Assembly (NCBI GenBank): GCA_002773415.1 | Contig: PFBD01000028.1 | Coordinates: 78,474-132,877, forward strand | Source: Candidatus Harrisonbacteria bacterium CG10_big_fil_rev_8_21_14_0_10_49_15 | Lineage (GTDB): Bacteria; Patescibacteriota; Minisyncoccia; UBA6257; 1-14-0-10-44-23 | Direction of reading: 5' to 3' | Length of the DNA: 54,404 bases | Part shown: positions 1 to 7,621 of the stretch, in pieces | How positions within the stretch are numbered: the stretch's first letter is position 1 | Layout: each line of letters begins with the position of its first letter | Position numbers and translations under genes: made by a program | The notes under the pieces: generated by a model | Seen by the model: the letters and a program-made list of their open reading frames with translations, nothing else | The model's database searches: none | What the model was told of the DNA's origin: nothing

Positions 1-533
1 CCGAGCCCAACCGGATCGTGCAGGAACGCGAACGGCCTCTGGCACTGCTCGCCGTTGTGCTCGGCACCGACCCGGAGCGCGTCCTCGTAGATTGGGCGCA
101 CGAACCCGTGCGCCTCGGCCAGAGCCACGATCTCGGCCGTGCTCGGCTTGTGGTCGAAGCTCTCGGACATATCCAGCCCGTAGAGCTCGGCTTCCTCCTG
201 CATCCCGCTCCGCAGCGGATAGCTGCGGCTGGAGACGTAGGAGTCGTACCCGGCGCCGTACCGGCCGGCCTTGATCGCCGCCTCGGTGTTCTTGAACCTC
301 TGCCGGATGGGCAGGGTCTTGACCACCTTCGGCGGCTGCGGGACGAACTTCGGCTTGCGCCGGTCCATCCAGCCTCGCGCGCACTCGCCGAGGAACTGCT
401 CGCCGTCGGGCGTGGTCAGCGCGATCGCGTCCTCGTCGGCCCCACCGGCCTTCTCGATCTCGCGACAGAGCACTGCCGCGATCGACTGGGCCTGGCCCAG
501 TCCCTTCAGGAGTGTGAACTGCGACTTGGCCAT
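1..533 (-). CDS. Hypothetical protein, cut by the window edge
   Basis: An open frame of 177 codons starts at ATG 533 and runs off the left edge, so the C-terminus is missing. It begins MAKSQFTLLKGLGQAQSIAA, is rich in charged residues, and has no membrane segment or family signature I recognise. A strong AAGGAGG site lies a few bases before the ATG, and a consensus promoter lies at 621-649. Third positions are mostly G or C, unlike the neighbouring transketolase genes, so it belongs to the GC-rich accessory class. Reality as a gene is well supported by start signals and codon bias. Function is unknown. Confidence 0.75.
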   Translation of the reverse strand, partial: MAKSQFTLLKGLGQAQSIAAVLCREIEKAGGADEDAIALTTPDGEQFLGECARGWMDRRKPKFVPQPPKVVKTLPIRQRFKNTEAAIKAGRYGAGYDSYVSSRSYPLRSGMQEEAELYGLDMSESFDHKPSTAEIVALAEAHGFVRPIYEDALRVGAEHNGEQCQRPFAFLHDPVGL

Positions 534-620
534 TACTGGCCTCCTTTTTCAATTTTGGCTTACCCCTCACCCTCGCACCGCGCGAAGGCCCCAGGCTTGC
601 CGTTGTGAAGCACTATATTC

Positions 621-649
621 TGTATAGCACATCTATACTGGATTGTCAA
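621..649 (-). promoter_or_regulatory. Promoter for the 1-533 gene
   Basis: Read on the minus strand, TTGACA (649-644) is followed after exactly 17 bases by TATACA (626-621). This is a near-consensus sigma-70 promoter about 90 bases before the ATG at 533. Confidence 0.7.
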
Positions 650-1656
650 ATTCGCCTGAGCACGTGTTTGACGGCGGCGATAATGGCCGGCGCGTCCATT
701 TTATATTTTGCCAAAAGCTCGGAGGGTGAACCACTTTCGCCAAAGGTGTCTTGCATGCCGATATACTCCATGGGGGTGGGTAGTTTTTTGGCTAACAGCT
801 CGGCCACGGCGCCGCCCAGGCCGCCTAAAACAGAATGCTCCTCTACTGTGACCACGGCACCACATTTTTTGGCGGCCGCGAGGATAGTTTTTTCGTCTAA
901 AGGTTTGATAGTGTGGCTGTTGATAACTATGGAACCAATACCCTCTTCTTGCTCCAAGTCGCGAGCGGCCAGCAGGGCGTTGTAAAGAAGGGGCCCACAG
1001 CCGATGATGGCCACGGTCGGCTTTTTCTTAGACTGCCAGAGGATTTCTGCGCGCCCGGGGACAAACGGGGTCTTTTCGGTGGTAAAGACCGGGGTTTTTT
1101 CGCGGCCAAGGCGGAGATAGACCGGGCCGACAATACTAGCTGCGGCCATGGTCGCCTTTCGGGCCTCAATGGCGTCAGCCGGTACAATGACGCGCATGTT
1201 AGCCATGACGCGCATGGTAGCGATGTCTTCAATAGCTTGGTGCGTGGCGCCATCCGGGCCGACAGAGATACCGGCGTGGTGCCCGGCGATTTTTACATTG
1301 CTGTTGTTGTAAGAGATGGTGGTGCGGATCTGCTCCCAGTTGCGGCCGGGGCTGAACGTCGCGTAGCTGGCGATAAATGGCACCTTGCCACTGATGCCAA
1401 GACCGGCGGCCACAGTGGCCATGTTTTGCTCGGCCACGCCAACTTGGAAAAACCGCTCCGGAAATTCTTTGGCAAATGCGTCCATGCGCGTAGACTCCGT
1501 TAGGTCGGCGCACAAGCCGACGACGTTCTTATTCTTACGCGCCGCCAACACCAAACCCTCACCAAACCCATTTCGGGTTGGTACCTGCTCGATATCATCA
1601 GAAAAAATCTTTTTGTTAGGCTCTAGCTTTTTATTCAACATTTTCCTATTTTCCAA
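646..1656 (-). CDS. Transketolase, C-terminal subunit
   Basis: This is the pyrimidine-binding and C-terminal half of a split transketolase, which needs the partner encoded at 1662-2513 to bind thiamine diphosphate and move two-carbon ketol units between sugar phosphates. The 336-residue protein contains the conserved E-N-M of the pyrimidine domain (FFQVGVAEQNMATVAAGL) and the HHAGISVGPDGATHQ loop. It has no ThDP GDG motif, as expected for this half. The start at 1656 leaves 5 bases to the upstream gene. The first residues MENRK come from an AT-rich intergenic repeat, so ATG 1641 (MLNKKLEP) may be the true start. Confidence 0.93.
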   Translation of the reverse strand: MENRKMLNKKLEPNKKIFSDDIEQVPTRNGFGEGLVLAARKNKNVVGLCADLTESTRMDAFAKEFPERFFQVGVAEQNMATVAAGLGISGKVPFIASYATFSPGRNWEQIRTTISYNNSNVKIAGHHAGISVGPDGATHQAIEDIATMRVMANMRVIVPADAIEARKATMAAASIVGPVYLRLGREKTPVFTTEKTPFVPGRAEILWQSKKKPTVAIIGCGPLLYNALLAARDLEQEEGIGSIVINSHTIKPLDEKTILAAAKKCGAVVTVEEHSVLGGLGGAVAELLAKKLPTPMEYIGMQDTFGESGSPSELLAKYKMDAPAIIAAVKHVLRRI

Positions 1657-1661
1657 ATTTT

Positions 1662-2513
1662 CTAATTTCCCAATTTCCCAAGTGCCTCCCGCAGCTCGCG
1701 CAGGGCGACCTCGGCTTCCTCTGCTTTTGGCGGTTTGCCGTGCCAGGTGTAATCGTTTTCCATAAAGTCCACGCCCTTGCCCGGAATGGTGTGGGCGATG
1801 ATAACGGTTGGTTTTTCGTAAATGGCGTGGGCTTCATTAACGGCGGCGATAAAGGCGCCGATATTGTGGCCGTCCACTTCTAGTACGTGCCAGTTAAACG
1901 CTTCGTATTTAGCGCGGAGCGGCTCTAGCGGTAAGATGTCTTCCGTAAAGCCGTCTATCTGAATGTTGTTGCGATCTACCACGGCCGTAAGGTTATGCAG
2001 GCGCTCTTTACCGGCAAACATGACCGCTTCCCAGTAGTTGCCTTCTTGGTGCTCTCCGTCTGAGGTTAGGCAGTAGATGCGGTGCTTCTGGTTATCCATG
2101 CGAGCGGCCAGGGCCATGCCGGCGGCCTGAGATAGACCGGAGCCGAGTGGGCCGGAGGTAGTTTCAATACCCGGGAGAACAGAGCGGTGCGGGTGGCCTT
2201 GTAGGCGAGAACCTAGTTTACGAAGGGTTAAAAGTTCTTTGCGGGGGAAGTAACCGGCGTGAGCCATGGTTACGTACTGGACCGGGCAGATGTGGCCGTT
2301 ACTTAGGATAAGTCGGTCGCGGCCGTCCCACTCCGGCTTTTTGGGGTCGTGAGCCAGAATGTGAAAATAAAAGGCCGTAAAGATATCGGTCATGCCCAGG
2401 GGGCCGGCAGTATGACCGGAGCCCGCCTCTACAAGAGTCTCAATAATATCTTGCCGGATCTCGTTAGCTTTTCGTTCAAGCTCTCTGATTTTGCTTTTGT
2501 GCAGGGATCGCAT
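1662..2513 (-). CDS. Transketolase, N-terminal subunit
   Basis: This is the ThDP-binding half of split transketolase (283 residues). It shows H-T-A-G-P-L-G-M near the start, the SSG-type TSGPLGSGLSQAAGMA segment, and the ThDP motif SDGEHQEGNYWEA continuing to VDRNNIQIDG. It is directly upstream of the C-terminal subunit in the same operon. Together they carry out the non-oxidative pentose phosphate exchanges, feeding the epimerase and RpiB encoded upstream. The C-terminal LGKLGN is encoded by a CCAATTTCC-type spacer repeat that recurs at several gene ends here. Confidence 0.94.
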   Translation of the reverse strand: MRSLHKSKIRELERKANEIRQDIIETLVEAGSGHTAGPLGMTDIFTAFYFHILAHDPKKPEWDGRDRLILSNGHICPVQYVTMAHAGYFPRKELLTLRKLGSRLQGHPHRSVLPGIETTSGPLGSGLSQAAGMALAARMDNQKHRIYCLTSDGEHQEGNYWEAVMFAGKERLHNLTAVVDRNNIQIDGFTEDILPLEPLRAKYEAFNWHVLEVDGHNIGAFIAAVNEAHAIYEKPTVIIAHTIPGKGVDFMENDYTWHGKPPKAEEAEVALRELREALGKLGN

Positions 2514-2589
2514 GGGGTTAGGAGATTGGGGGATTAGAAAAATAGGAGATTAGAAAAATGGAGGATTGGGACGAATGACTATAAGTATA

Positions 2590-2958
2590 TCACTTATTCG
2601 CATGCTTTCGTATGTGAGTAATCAATGCATTCACCTGTCGCGTTAAAACTTCGTATTGTTTATCTAACCGATCTTGCTCCTCTTCAGTTATATATCCTAG
2701 ATCAGAAGCGATTAGAATATGGGTGCGCGTTTCGTTCATGGATCCGCGAGCAATGACTAAAAACTGGACTCTGTCTTTATGCAAGCTTCTGCCGTATCCT
2801 TCTGCAATACTGGCAACAACAGATACCGCAGAACGGCGAAGCTGACTAACTAAACCGAAAATTTCTTCCTTTGGAAATTTTTTTGTAGCTTCATAGACGG
2901 CGACTGTTAGCCGCCTCGCTTCCTGCCAAACTGTTAAGCTTCGGAAATCTGATGCCAT
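2590..2958 (-). CDS. Four-helix bundle protein (23S rRNA intervening-sequence family)
   Basis: The 122-residue protein matches the four-helix bundle family first found in 23S rRNA intervening sequences: DFRSLTVWQEARRL at the start, then FGLVSQLRRSAVSVVASIAEGYGR, then a helical tail ending in a basic segment. The family is small and soluble and forms a pentameric helical barrel in solved structures; its function is unknown. In CPR and Bacteroidetes genomes it is usually a solitary gene, as here, lying between transketolase and epimerase on the same strand. Spacer repeats of the CCAATTTCC type flank it on both sides. Confidence 0.9.
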   Translation of the reverse strand: MASDFRSLTVWQEARRLTVAVYEATKKFPKEEIFGLVSQLRRSAVSVVASIAEGYGRSLHKDRVQFLVIARGSMNETRTHILIASDLGYITEEEQDRLDKQYEVLTRQVNALITHIRKHANK

Positions 2959-2961
2959 GCC

Positions 2962-3020
2962 TAATGTCCCAATTTGCCAATTTCCTAATTTTCCAATTTC
3001 CTAATTTCCTAATCTTCCAA
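2962..3020. repeat. Low-complexity CCAATTTCC/TCCTAATTT spacer repeat
   Basis: Short tandem units of CCAATTTCC and TAATTTCC fill the gap before the epimerase end. Related stretches occur at 1648-1680, 2521-2572 and inside the first codons of the Mur ligase near 18541-18575. They change gene ends, giving C-terminal LGN tails. Confidence 0.6.
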
Positions 3021-3675
3021 TCTCCCTTAGCTCGGCGTAAGCGCGGATGGGATCATCGGCTTTGAAAATGTAGGACGTGGCAACTATCTGGCTCGCACCG
3101 GCCTCTAAGCACTTCTTAGCTGTTTCCGGGTTCATGCCACCATCAACTTCAATGACCATGTTCGGGAATTGCAGACGCAAAAACTTTATTTTTTCTAGCA
3201 CCTCTTCCTGAAACTGCTGGCCTGACACACCGGGGCTAACAGCAAGGACTTGAACGCTGTCTGCAAGTTTGAGGTATTGGATGGCGTGTTGGGCTGTAGT
3301 TGGCGGGGCTAGAGCGATCATCGCGTCTATTCCTTTTGTCTGGCAGATACTGGTAATCATCTCGACGCTGGCCGTGGTCTCTAAGTGAAAGATGAATCTC
3401 TTAATGTCCGCGGCAGCCCACATTTCTACCACGTCTTCGGGTTGATTCATCATGACATGCATGGCTATTTGAAATGGTTTTTCCTCTCTGGTGAATAACT
3501 TTAGATCGTTAACATTGCGCCAAGTCGTGTACCCGCGCGTAAAACCACCGTCGGCAACATCAATTTCTACCCAGGGCTCGTCCTCTGGGAATGCCTTGTA
3601 GATATCATCTACCTGCTTCAGGCGCATTAGCAGCTCTTCAGTATTTTGAACGTTGATGCCGGGAATTATTCTCAT
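3001..3675 (-). CDS. Ribulose-phosphate 3-epimerase family protein
   Basis: This is a (beta/alpha)8 barrel protein of 224 residues that should interconvert ribulose 5-phosphate and xylulose 5-phosphate. It has the metal His of the MHVM segment (H73), the LAVSPGVSGQQF phosphate-loop region and VEVDGG with the second catalytic Asp. The first metal site is altered: the family's H-x-D-x-M-D-G appears as E-I-D-V-A-D-G (E37, D39, D42), so Glu replaces the first His ligand and the following GhF reads GGF. It sits between transketolase and RpiB, which supports the pathway role, but the altered site leaves substrate and metal use open. Confidence 0.82.
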   Translation of the reverse strand: MRIIPGINVQNTEELLMRLKQVDDIYKAFPEDEPWVEIDVADGGFTRGYTTWRNVNDLKLFTREEKPFQIAMHVMMNQPEDVVEMWAAADIKRFIFHLETTASVEMITSICQTKGIDAMIALAPPTTAQHAIQYLKLADSVQVLAVSPGVSGQQFQEEVLEKIKFLRLQFPNMVIEVDGGMNPETAKKCLEAGASQIVATSYIFKADDPIRAYAELREIGRLGN

Positions 3676-3711
3676 AGTACTTAGTGCTTAGTCCGTAGTA
3701 CTTAGACGTAC

Positions 3712-4188
3712 CTAGAACTTAGAAATTCTTCTAACGTGGCGCTCGCTGTTTGAAAATGGGGTCTCCAGGAAAAGCTTGACCGCGGTCAGCGCGACCTGCT
3801 CATCATGAATGAAGCGAGCGGCGACTGAGAGCACATTTGCGTCATTGTGTTCGCGCGCGATTTTGACAACCTCGAATGGATCAATGTGCTCACCCTCTTT
3901 GTCGGCTAAATGTACTTCGGGGGCGTAAAACACGGCGGCGCGAACACCTTTGAAGCGGTTGGCGACCATGGCCTCTCCCTGGCCGCTACCGCCAAAGATA
4001 ATGCCGCGGCTGGCCGGGTCTTTGGAGACGGCTTCGGCGGCTTTGGCGATAAAATCCGGGTAGTCGTCGTCTTTGTTCAGGCTGTGAGCACCGCAGTCCT
4101 CCACTTCGTGCCCCTGCTCAAGCAGATACTTTTTGATCGCCTCTTTGAGAGCAAAACCTGCATGGTCAGTGGCTAGGTAAATAGTCAT
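3712..4188 (-). CDS. rpiB: Ribose-5-phosphate isomerase B family (RpiB/LacA/LacB)
   Basis: This 158-residue isomerase interconverts ribose 5-phosphate and ribulose 5-phosphate. TDHAGF at the N-terminus holds the substrate-binding Asp and His (D8, H9). The active loop reads FGGSGQGEAMVANRFKGVRA: it lacks the Cys/Thr seen in Escherichia coli RpiB and has Glu (E72) where the mycobacterial enzyme uses a catalytic Glu. I chose ATG 4188 (MTIYLATDHAG) because that is where the family starts; a longer frame to 4248 adds unrelated residues overlapping the next gene. It completes the non-oxidative pentose set with the neighbouring genes. Confidence 0.92.
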   Translation of the reverse strand: MTIYLATDHAGFALKEAIKKYLLEQGHEVEDCGAHSLNKDDDYPDFIAKAAEAVSKDPASRGIIFGGSGQGEAMVANRFKGVRAAVFYAPEVHLADKEGEHIDPFEVVKIAREHNDANVLSVAARFIHDEQVALTAVKLFLETPFSNSERHVRRISKF

Positions 4189-4229
4189 TATCTTAAGTAT
4201 AACTGATTTTTCCTGAGCTGTCCCTGATA

Positions 4230-4898
4230 TCACAACGGCACGACACACAAGCCGGAGTCGACAACCGTAACTACTCCGTTACCCTTGAACTGTGTAAGCA
4301 TGCCCGCCATTTCTTTCTCCTGGCCAGGCTTAGCACTAACAGACACTGTCTGAGAATTCGGCCGGAAATTCGGCTGATTGTCATAGGAAGGATAAAGAAC
4401 GAGATAGAACTCTGAGAGATTGTCGGAATATTTTTCTTGAAGTTCTTTTGAGAATTCACTATAAGCCTCCCAAGAGATGCCCGGGGATAAACTTAGAATG
4501 AGCTTGGACGAGGTGCCCGGCGTAGATAACGTGGCGCTGGCTATGAAGTTAGGCTGCAATAGTAATTGTTCTCTGATTTTTTCAAGCTCGGCTTGCCCAG
4601 CCACCTTCGTCTCTTTTGTCTGTACTCCGATACGGGTGATGCTAATGGAAATTTCACTGATTAGAGCTGGCTGAACCCGATCCGGTAAACCAATTTCTTT
4701 CAGAAAACCATTGATCTTTTCACTATCAAGCGTTCGGATCTGAAAAGAAACACGTCCCGGCTCAAAGCAGTCATCGAAAGCGTAATGACTTTCCTGGGCC
4801 GGCGCGCCTAAAACGGCAATCACCAAGCTAGAAAGAAGGGCTAGCATGATAAGTGCGATTGATAATATTATCACCTTGTTTACTCCTACCTTGAACAT
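4230..4898 (-). CDS. Hypothetical membrane-anchored protein
   Basis: The protein has 222 residues with one N-terminal hydrophobic segment (about residues 8-31) and no clear signal-peptidase site, so it is probably anchored with the rest outside the cell. The outer part is a mix of predicted beta and helical stretches with two Cys (in DDCFEPG and SGLCVVPL) that could form a disulfide. The repeated pattern of 'I-S-I-S-I-T' and 'V-S-V-S-A' resembles SIMPL/DUF541-type folds, but I cannot assign it. It lies between CapA and RpiB in the same orientation. Confidence 0.75.
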   Translation of the reverse strand: MFKVGVNKVIILSIALIMLALLSSLVIAVLGAPAQESHYAFDDCFEPGRVSFQIRTLDSEKINGFLKEIGLPDRVQPALISEISISITRIGVQTKETKVAGQAELEKIREQLLLQPNFIASATLSTPGTSSKLILSLSPGISWEAYSEFSKELQEKYSDNLSEFYLVLYPSYDNQPNFRPNSQTVSVSAKPGQEKEMAGMLTQFKGNGVVTVVDSGLCVVPL

Positions 4899-4907
4899 AT
4901 GCCTTTA

Positions 4908-5963
4908 TTATAGCCCACCTGAGTTTCCTTCACTATCCAAAATAAATGGTTGAAAAGTATTGTTGATTCGAATGGGGATGGTTTTGAAGTCAACAATTTT
5001 GCCGGCTTGAATGGTGGCTTCAGCCATCAGGCCGCGCATGGTGGCGTCGGAAAAATTTTGGTCAAAGACAAAGTTGCCCAAAGAGTAAGCAATATAGCCG
5101 ATCCGCTCTGCGGATCGCCCCGAGTGAGCACCGGCGACGAGGGGCGAAATATACTCCTCCACTTCTTGGGCGACGTGCGGGTGGTGGCCGATGATAAGAT
5201 CGGCGCCGGCGTCTATAAGTTGGCGGGCTACGTACTGCTGATCCGGGCTCGACTGTTGCTCATACTCAGTACCCCAGTGTATAAGCATGACAACAACATC
5301 CGCGCCATCAGCCTTGGCCTTACTTATAGCAGTGGTCATGCTGATTAGGCCGTAATGGCTGACACCTGGCCAGTCCGGACCGGCGGCAAGCCCGGCCGGG
5401 TATAGATTTGTATAAGAAAGAAAGGCGATTTGAGTGCCGTCCGGCAGTACGCTCACAGCCGGAGCGTTAGCGATAGACTCATCTGCGCCGGCGCCAGCTG
5501 TTTTGATGCCAGCAGACTCAAGATGCGTTACTGTATCCAGCAAAGCATCGCGTCCCCAGTCCCAGATGTGGTTGTTTGCAAGCGAGAGAACGTCAAAGCC
5601 GGCGTACTGCAGGCCGTGAATACTGCCGACCGGTTCAAAGCGGAAAGAATAGACACTGCCTTGGTTTTGGCCGCGGCTTGAGATCGGGCCTTCTAAGTTG
5701 CCGATGGTGATGTCGGCGGCAGAAGTTACTTCGGCTATTTTCAAGAATGGGTACAAGGGGTCTTGTTCGCGCCGGATGACACCGGCGACACCGCGATCAA
5801 GCATGATATCCCCGGTAAAAAGCAGGGTATACTTTTCTCCCCCGCTTAAATTAAGAGGGGGTTGGGGGGAGTTATGTGCAATACGTAAAGTCGGCTGATA
5901 AAAAATAGTTCCGGCGACACCAACTACCAAGAGGATGCCGATGAGATAGATAAGCCTACGCAT
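4908..5963 (-). CDS. CapA family (poly-gamma-glutamate synthesis type) metallophosphatase-like protein
   Basis: A 351-residue CapA/PgsA-type protein. After an N-terminal membrane anchor (residues 4-22) come the CapA motifs: FTGDIMLDRGV (metal-binding Asp), NLEGPIS, LSLANNHIWDWG, and IGHHPHV. The fold is calcineurin-like. Homologues take part in polyglutamate or capsule handling, but the partner ligase genes are absent here, so the substrate is unknown. Residues 30-43 (HNSPQPPLNLSGGE) are encoded by a copy of a repeat that is intergenic elsewhere in the window (25278-25316, 28229-28268), placed in frame between anchor and catalytic domain. Confidence 0.9.
   Translation of the reverse strand: MRRLIYLIGILLVVGVAGTIFYQPTLRIAHNSPQPPLNLSGGEKYTLLFTGDIMLDRGVAGVIRREQDPLYPFLKIAEVTSAADITIGNLEGPISSRGQNQGSVYSFRFEPVGSIHGLQYAGFDVLSLANNHIWDWGRDALLDTVTHLESAGIKTAGAGADESIANAPAVSVLPDGTQIAFLSYTNLYPAGLAAGPDWPGVSHYGLISMTTAISKAKADGADVVVMLIHWGTEYEQQSSPDQQYVARQLIDAGADLIIGHHPHVAQEVEEYISPLVAGAHSGRSAERIGYIAYSLGNFVFDQNFSDATMRGLMAEATIQAGKIVDFKTIPIRINNTFQPFILDSEGNSGGL
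5835..5876. repeat. Repeat unit inside capA (copy 1 of 3)
   Basis: The unit reads CCCCCGCTTAAATTAAG then AGGGGGTTGGGGGGAGTTAT. Near-identical units are intergenic at 25278-25316 (same orientation) and 28229-28268 (inverted). The core is an imperfect hairpin followed by GTTGGGGTGAGTTAT. Confidence 0.8.
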
Positions 5964-6073
5964 ACTAGAGTAATCACGAATGATGCGAATAAGAGTAATA
6001 ACGCGAACAGAATACTACCGCCAATGAATTCCTTTATGATAACAACAAGTTCGGGTTATTACCTAGATTCGGG
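5964..6073. repeat. Spacer with AATCACGAAT repeat units
   Basis: The 110-base gap upstream of capA and downstream of GAPDH holds degenerate units of a dispersed spacer repeat (AATCACGAATGATGCGAAT). Better copies occur at 11811-11846, 15459-15545 and 29604-29680. No gene or promoter is clear here. Confidence 0.45.
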
Positions 6074-7102
6074 TTATTCGGGAATACTCTCAGCCGCTTT
6101 GCGGACATGCTCCACTAGAGTAGTCACATACCCCCACTCGTTGTCGTACCAGCTTAAGACTTTCACCAGGTCGCCATCAATCACTTTGGTGTACTCCAGG
6201 TCCACGACAGAGGCAAAAGGAGTGCCGACCATGTCGCTAGAGACTGGCTGATCTTCGGAGACGCCCAAGATTCCCTGCCAGCGCGGATCTTTGGCGGCGG
6301 CGCGGAAGGCCTCGTTAACTTCTTCCACTGTGGTTGGACGCTTGGCGACAAAGGTCAGGTCGGTGAGCGATCCGGTGACAACTGGAACACGAATGGCGAT
6401 GCCGTCAAATTTATTCTCCAGGTCTTTAAAAGCTCTGGTGACGGCGATGGCGGCGCCGGTTGAACTTGGGACGATATTCTGAGCGGCGGCGCGGCCACGA
6501 CGCAGATCCTTACCCTTGGTCGGACCATCGGTCAAAGTTTGGCTGGCTGTGTAGGCATGGACCGTGGAAAGGCCGGCCTTCACAATCCCGATTTGCTCCT
6601 CCATAACGGCGACAACCGGGCTGGTGGCGTTTGTGGTGCAAGAGCCATTAGACGAGATCTGACAGGTAGAGAGCTGATCATCGTTAACGCCCATCAAGAT
6701 GGTCTTACCGCCCTCTGCCCCCTCTTCGTCTTTGGCGGGCGCGCTGATGACGACGCGTTTTGCGCCGGCGGCGGTAACGTGCGGCGCGGCCTTTGTAAAA
6801 GACTCAAACACGCCGGTAGACTCAACCGCGATATCAATACCCATCTTGCCCCAGGGCAAGTTAGCCAACTCTTTTTCCTGTAAGACTTTTATCTCTTTGC
6901 CGTCTACGATAAGCGACCCGTCCTTAACCTCGACAGACTTATCATAGTCGCGATACACCGAGTCGTGCCGAAGCAGATAGGCTAGGTTTTCCAAATCGCC
7001 CAGATCGTTAATAGCGACTATCTCAAAGTTTGGATCTGCGAATGCCTGCCGAAAAAATAATCTGCCAATTCTACCGAAACCGTTAATTGCGATTTTTGCC
7101 AT
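6074..7102 (-). CDS. gap: Glyceraldehyde-3-phosphate dehydrogenase
   Basis: NAD(P)-dependent glycolytic dehydrogenase of 342 residues. The Rossmann start INGFGRIGRL is intact, the catalytic Cys is in SSNGSCTTN (C155), and DLTFVAKRPTTVEEVNEAF plus SWYDNEWGY near the end are typical. It oxidises glyceraldehyde 3-phosphate to 1,3-bisphosphoglycerate in the cytoplasm. With transketolase, epimerase and RpiB on the same strand it links the pentose phosphate reactions to lower glycolysis. ATG 7102 gives the family-standard MAKIAINGFG start. Confidence 0.97.
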   Translation of the reverse strand: MAKIAINGFGRIGRLFFRQAFADPNFEIVAINDLGDLENLAYLLRHDSVYRDYDKSVEVKDGSLIVDGKEIKVLQEKELANLPWGKMGIDIAVESTGVFESFTKAAPHVTAAGAKRVVISAPAKDEEGAEGGKTILMGVNDDQLSTCQISSNGSCTTNATSPVVAVMEEQIGIVKAGLSTVHAYTASQTLTDGPTKGKDLRRGRAAAQNIVPSSTGAAIAVTRAFKDLENKFDGIAIRVPVVTGSLTDLTFVAKRPTTVEEVNEAFRAAAKDPRWQGILGVSEDQPVSSDMVGTPFASVVDLEYTKVIDGDLVKVLSWYDNEWGYVTTLVEHVRKAAESIPE

Positions 7103-7123
7103 GGTGAAATAAGATTTTGTTTA

Positions 7124-7600
7124 TTACTGATTAGTACTAGTATACTCTACTTCGACTGAATCGCCGACCTTAATTCCATCGGCTGCTACTGTTCCTGCGG
7201 CTAATTCCAGCACCATATCAGCCGGCTCCGGTGATCTATACAGCGGCAGCTGGCCACCCTCCGGAACCGGAACATCTTGGGCAAAGCCGATTACTTTTTC
7301 GTCATTAATCCAGATTATGTCTAAGGGGAAGTTCATGCCGCGCATCCAAAAACTCTGTAGGCGTTGAGTCGGGAAGACAAAGAGCATACCGCCATTAGTC
7401 GGCAAAGACTCCCGCCCGGAAAGCCCTTGAGCGTGTTCCGAGCCCGTGTCGGCGATATCAACCATATAGGTATATTCGCCGATCTGGACTCGTGCCTGCT
7501 CCGGGTTAGTGATCGGTTTTTTGATAGCGCTCTTGGTAATGATCGCGATGATCGCAAACACGACGACTAGCCCAAGAACGAGCAGAATTTTTTTATCCAT
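7124..7600 (-). CDS. DUF192 family protein, membrane-anchored
   Basis: The protein has 158 residues with one N-terminal membrane segment (about 4-24) followed by a DUF192 domain: ADTGSEHAQGLSGRESLPTNGGMLFVF, then SFWMRGMNFPLDIIWIN and VLELAAGT. The family is a small beta-barrel of unknown function, often exported, sometimes fused to or near envelope genes. The core motif S-F-W-M-x-x-M-x-x-P-L-D-I-I-W is intact. It sits 22 bases upstream of GAPDH on the same strand and may be co-transcribed with it. Confidence 0.9.
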   Translation of the reverse strand: MDKKILLVLGLVVVFAIIAIITKSAIKKPITNPEQARVQIGEYTYMVDIADTGSEHAQGLSGRESLPTNGGMLFVFPTQRLQSFWMRGMNFPLDIIWINDEKVIGFAQDVPVPEGGQLPLYRSPEPADMVLELAAGTVAADGIKVGDSVEVEYTSTNQ

Positions 7601-7621
7601 AGCCCGATATCTGTGTTTAAT

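Noticed and set aside
18-627. Plus-strand frames over the first 600 bases
   Set aside because: They are shadows of the minus-strand GC-rich gene at 1-533, which has a promoter and strong ribosome-binding site.
7131-7148. CTAG-centred site (AGTACTAGTATACT) resembling the TrpR-like operators
   Set aside because: It lies in the last codons of the DUF192 gene and lacks the flanking CAGTG/CACTG arms.
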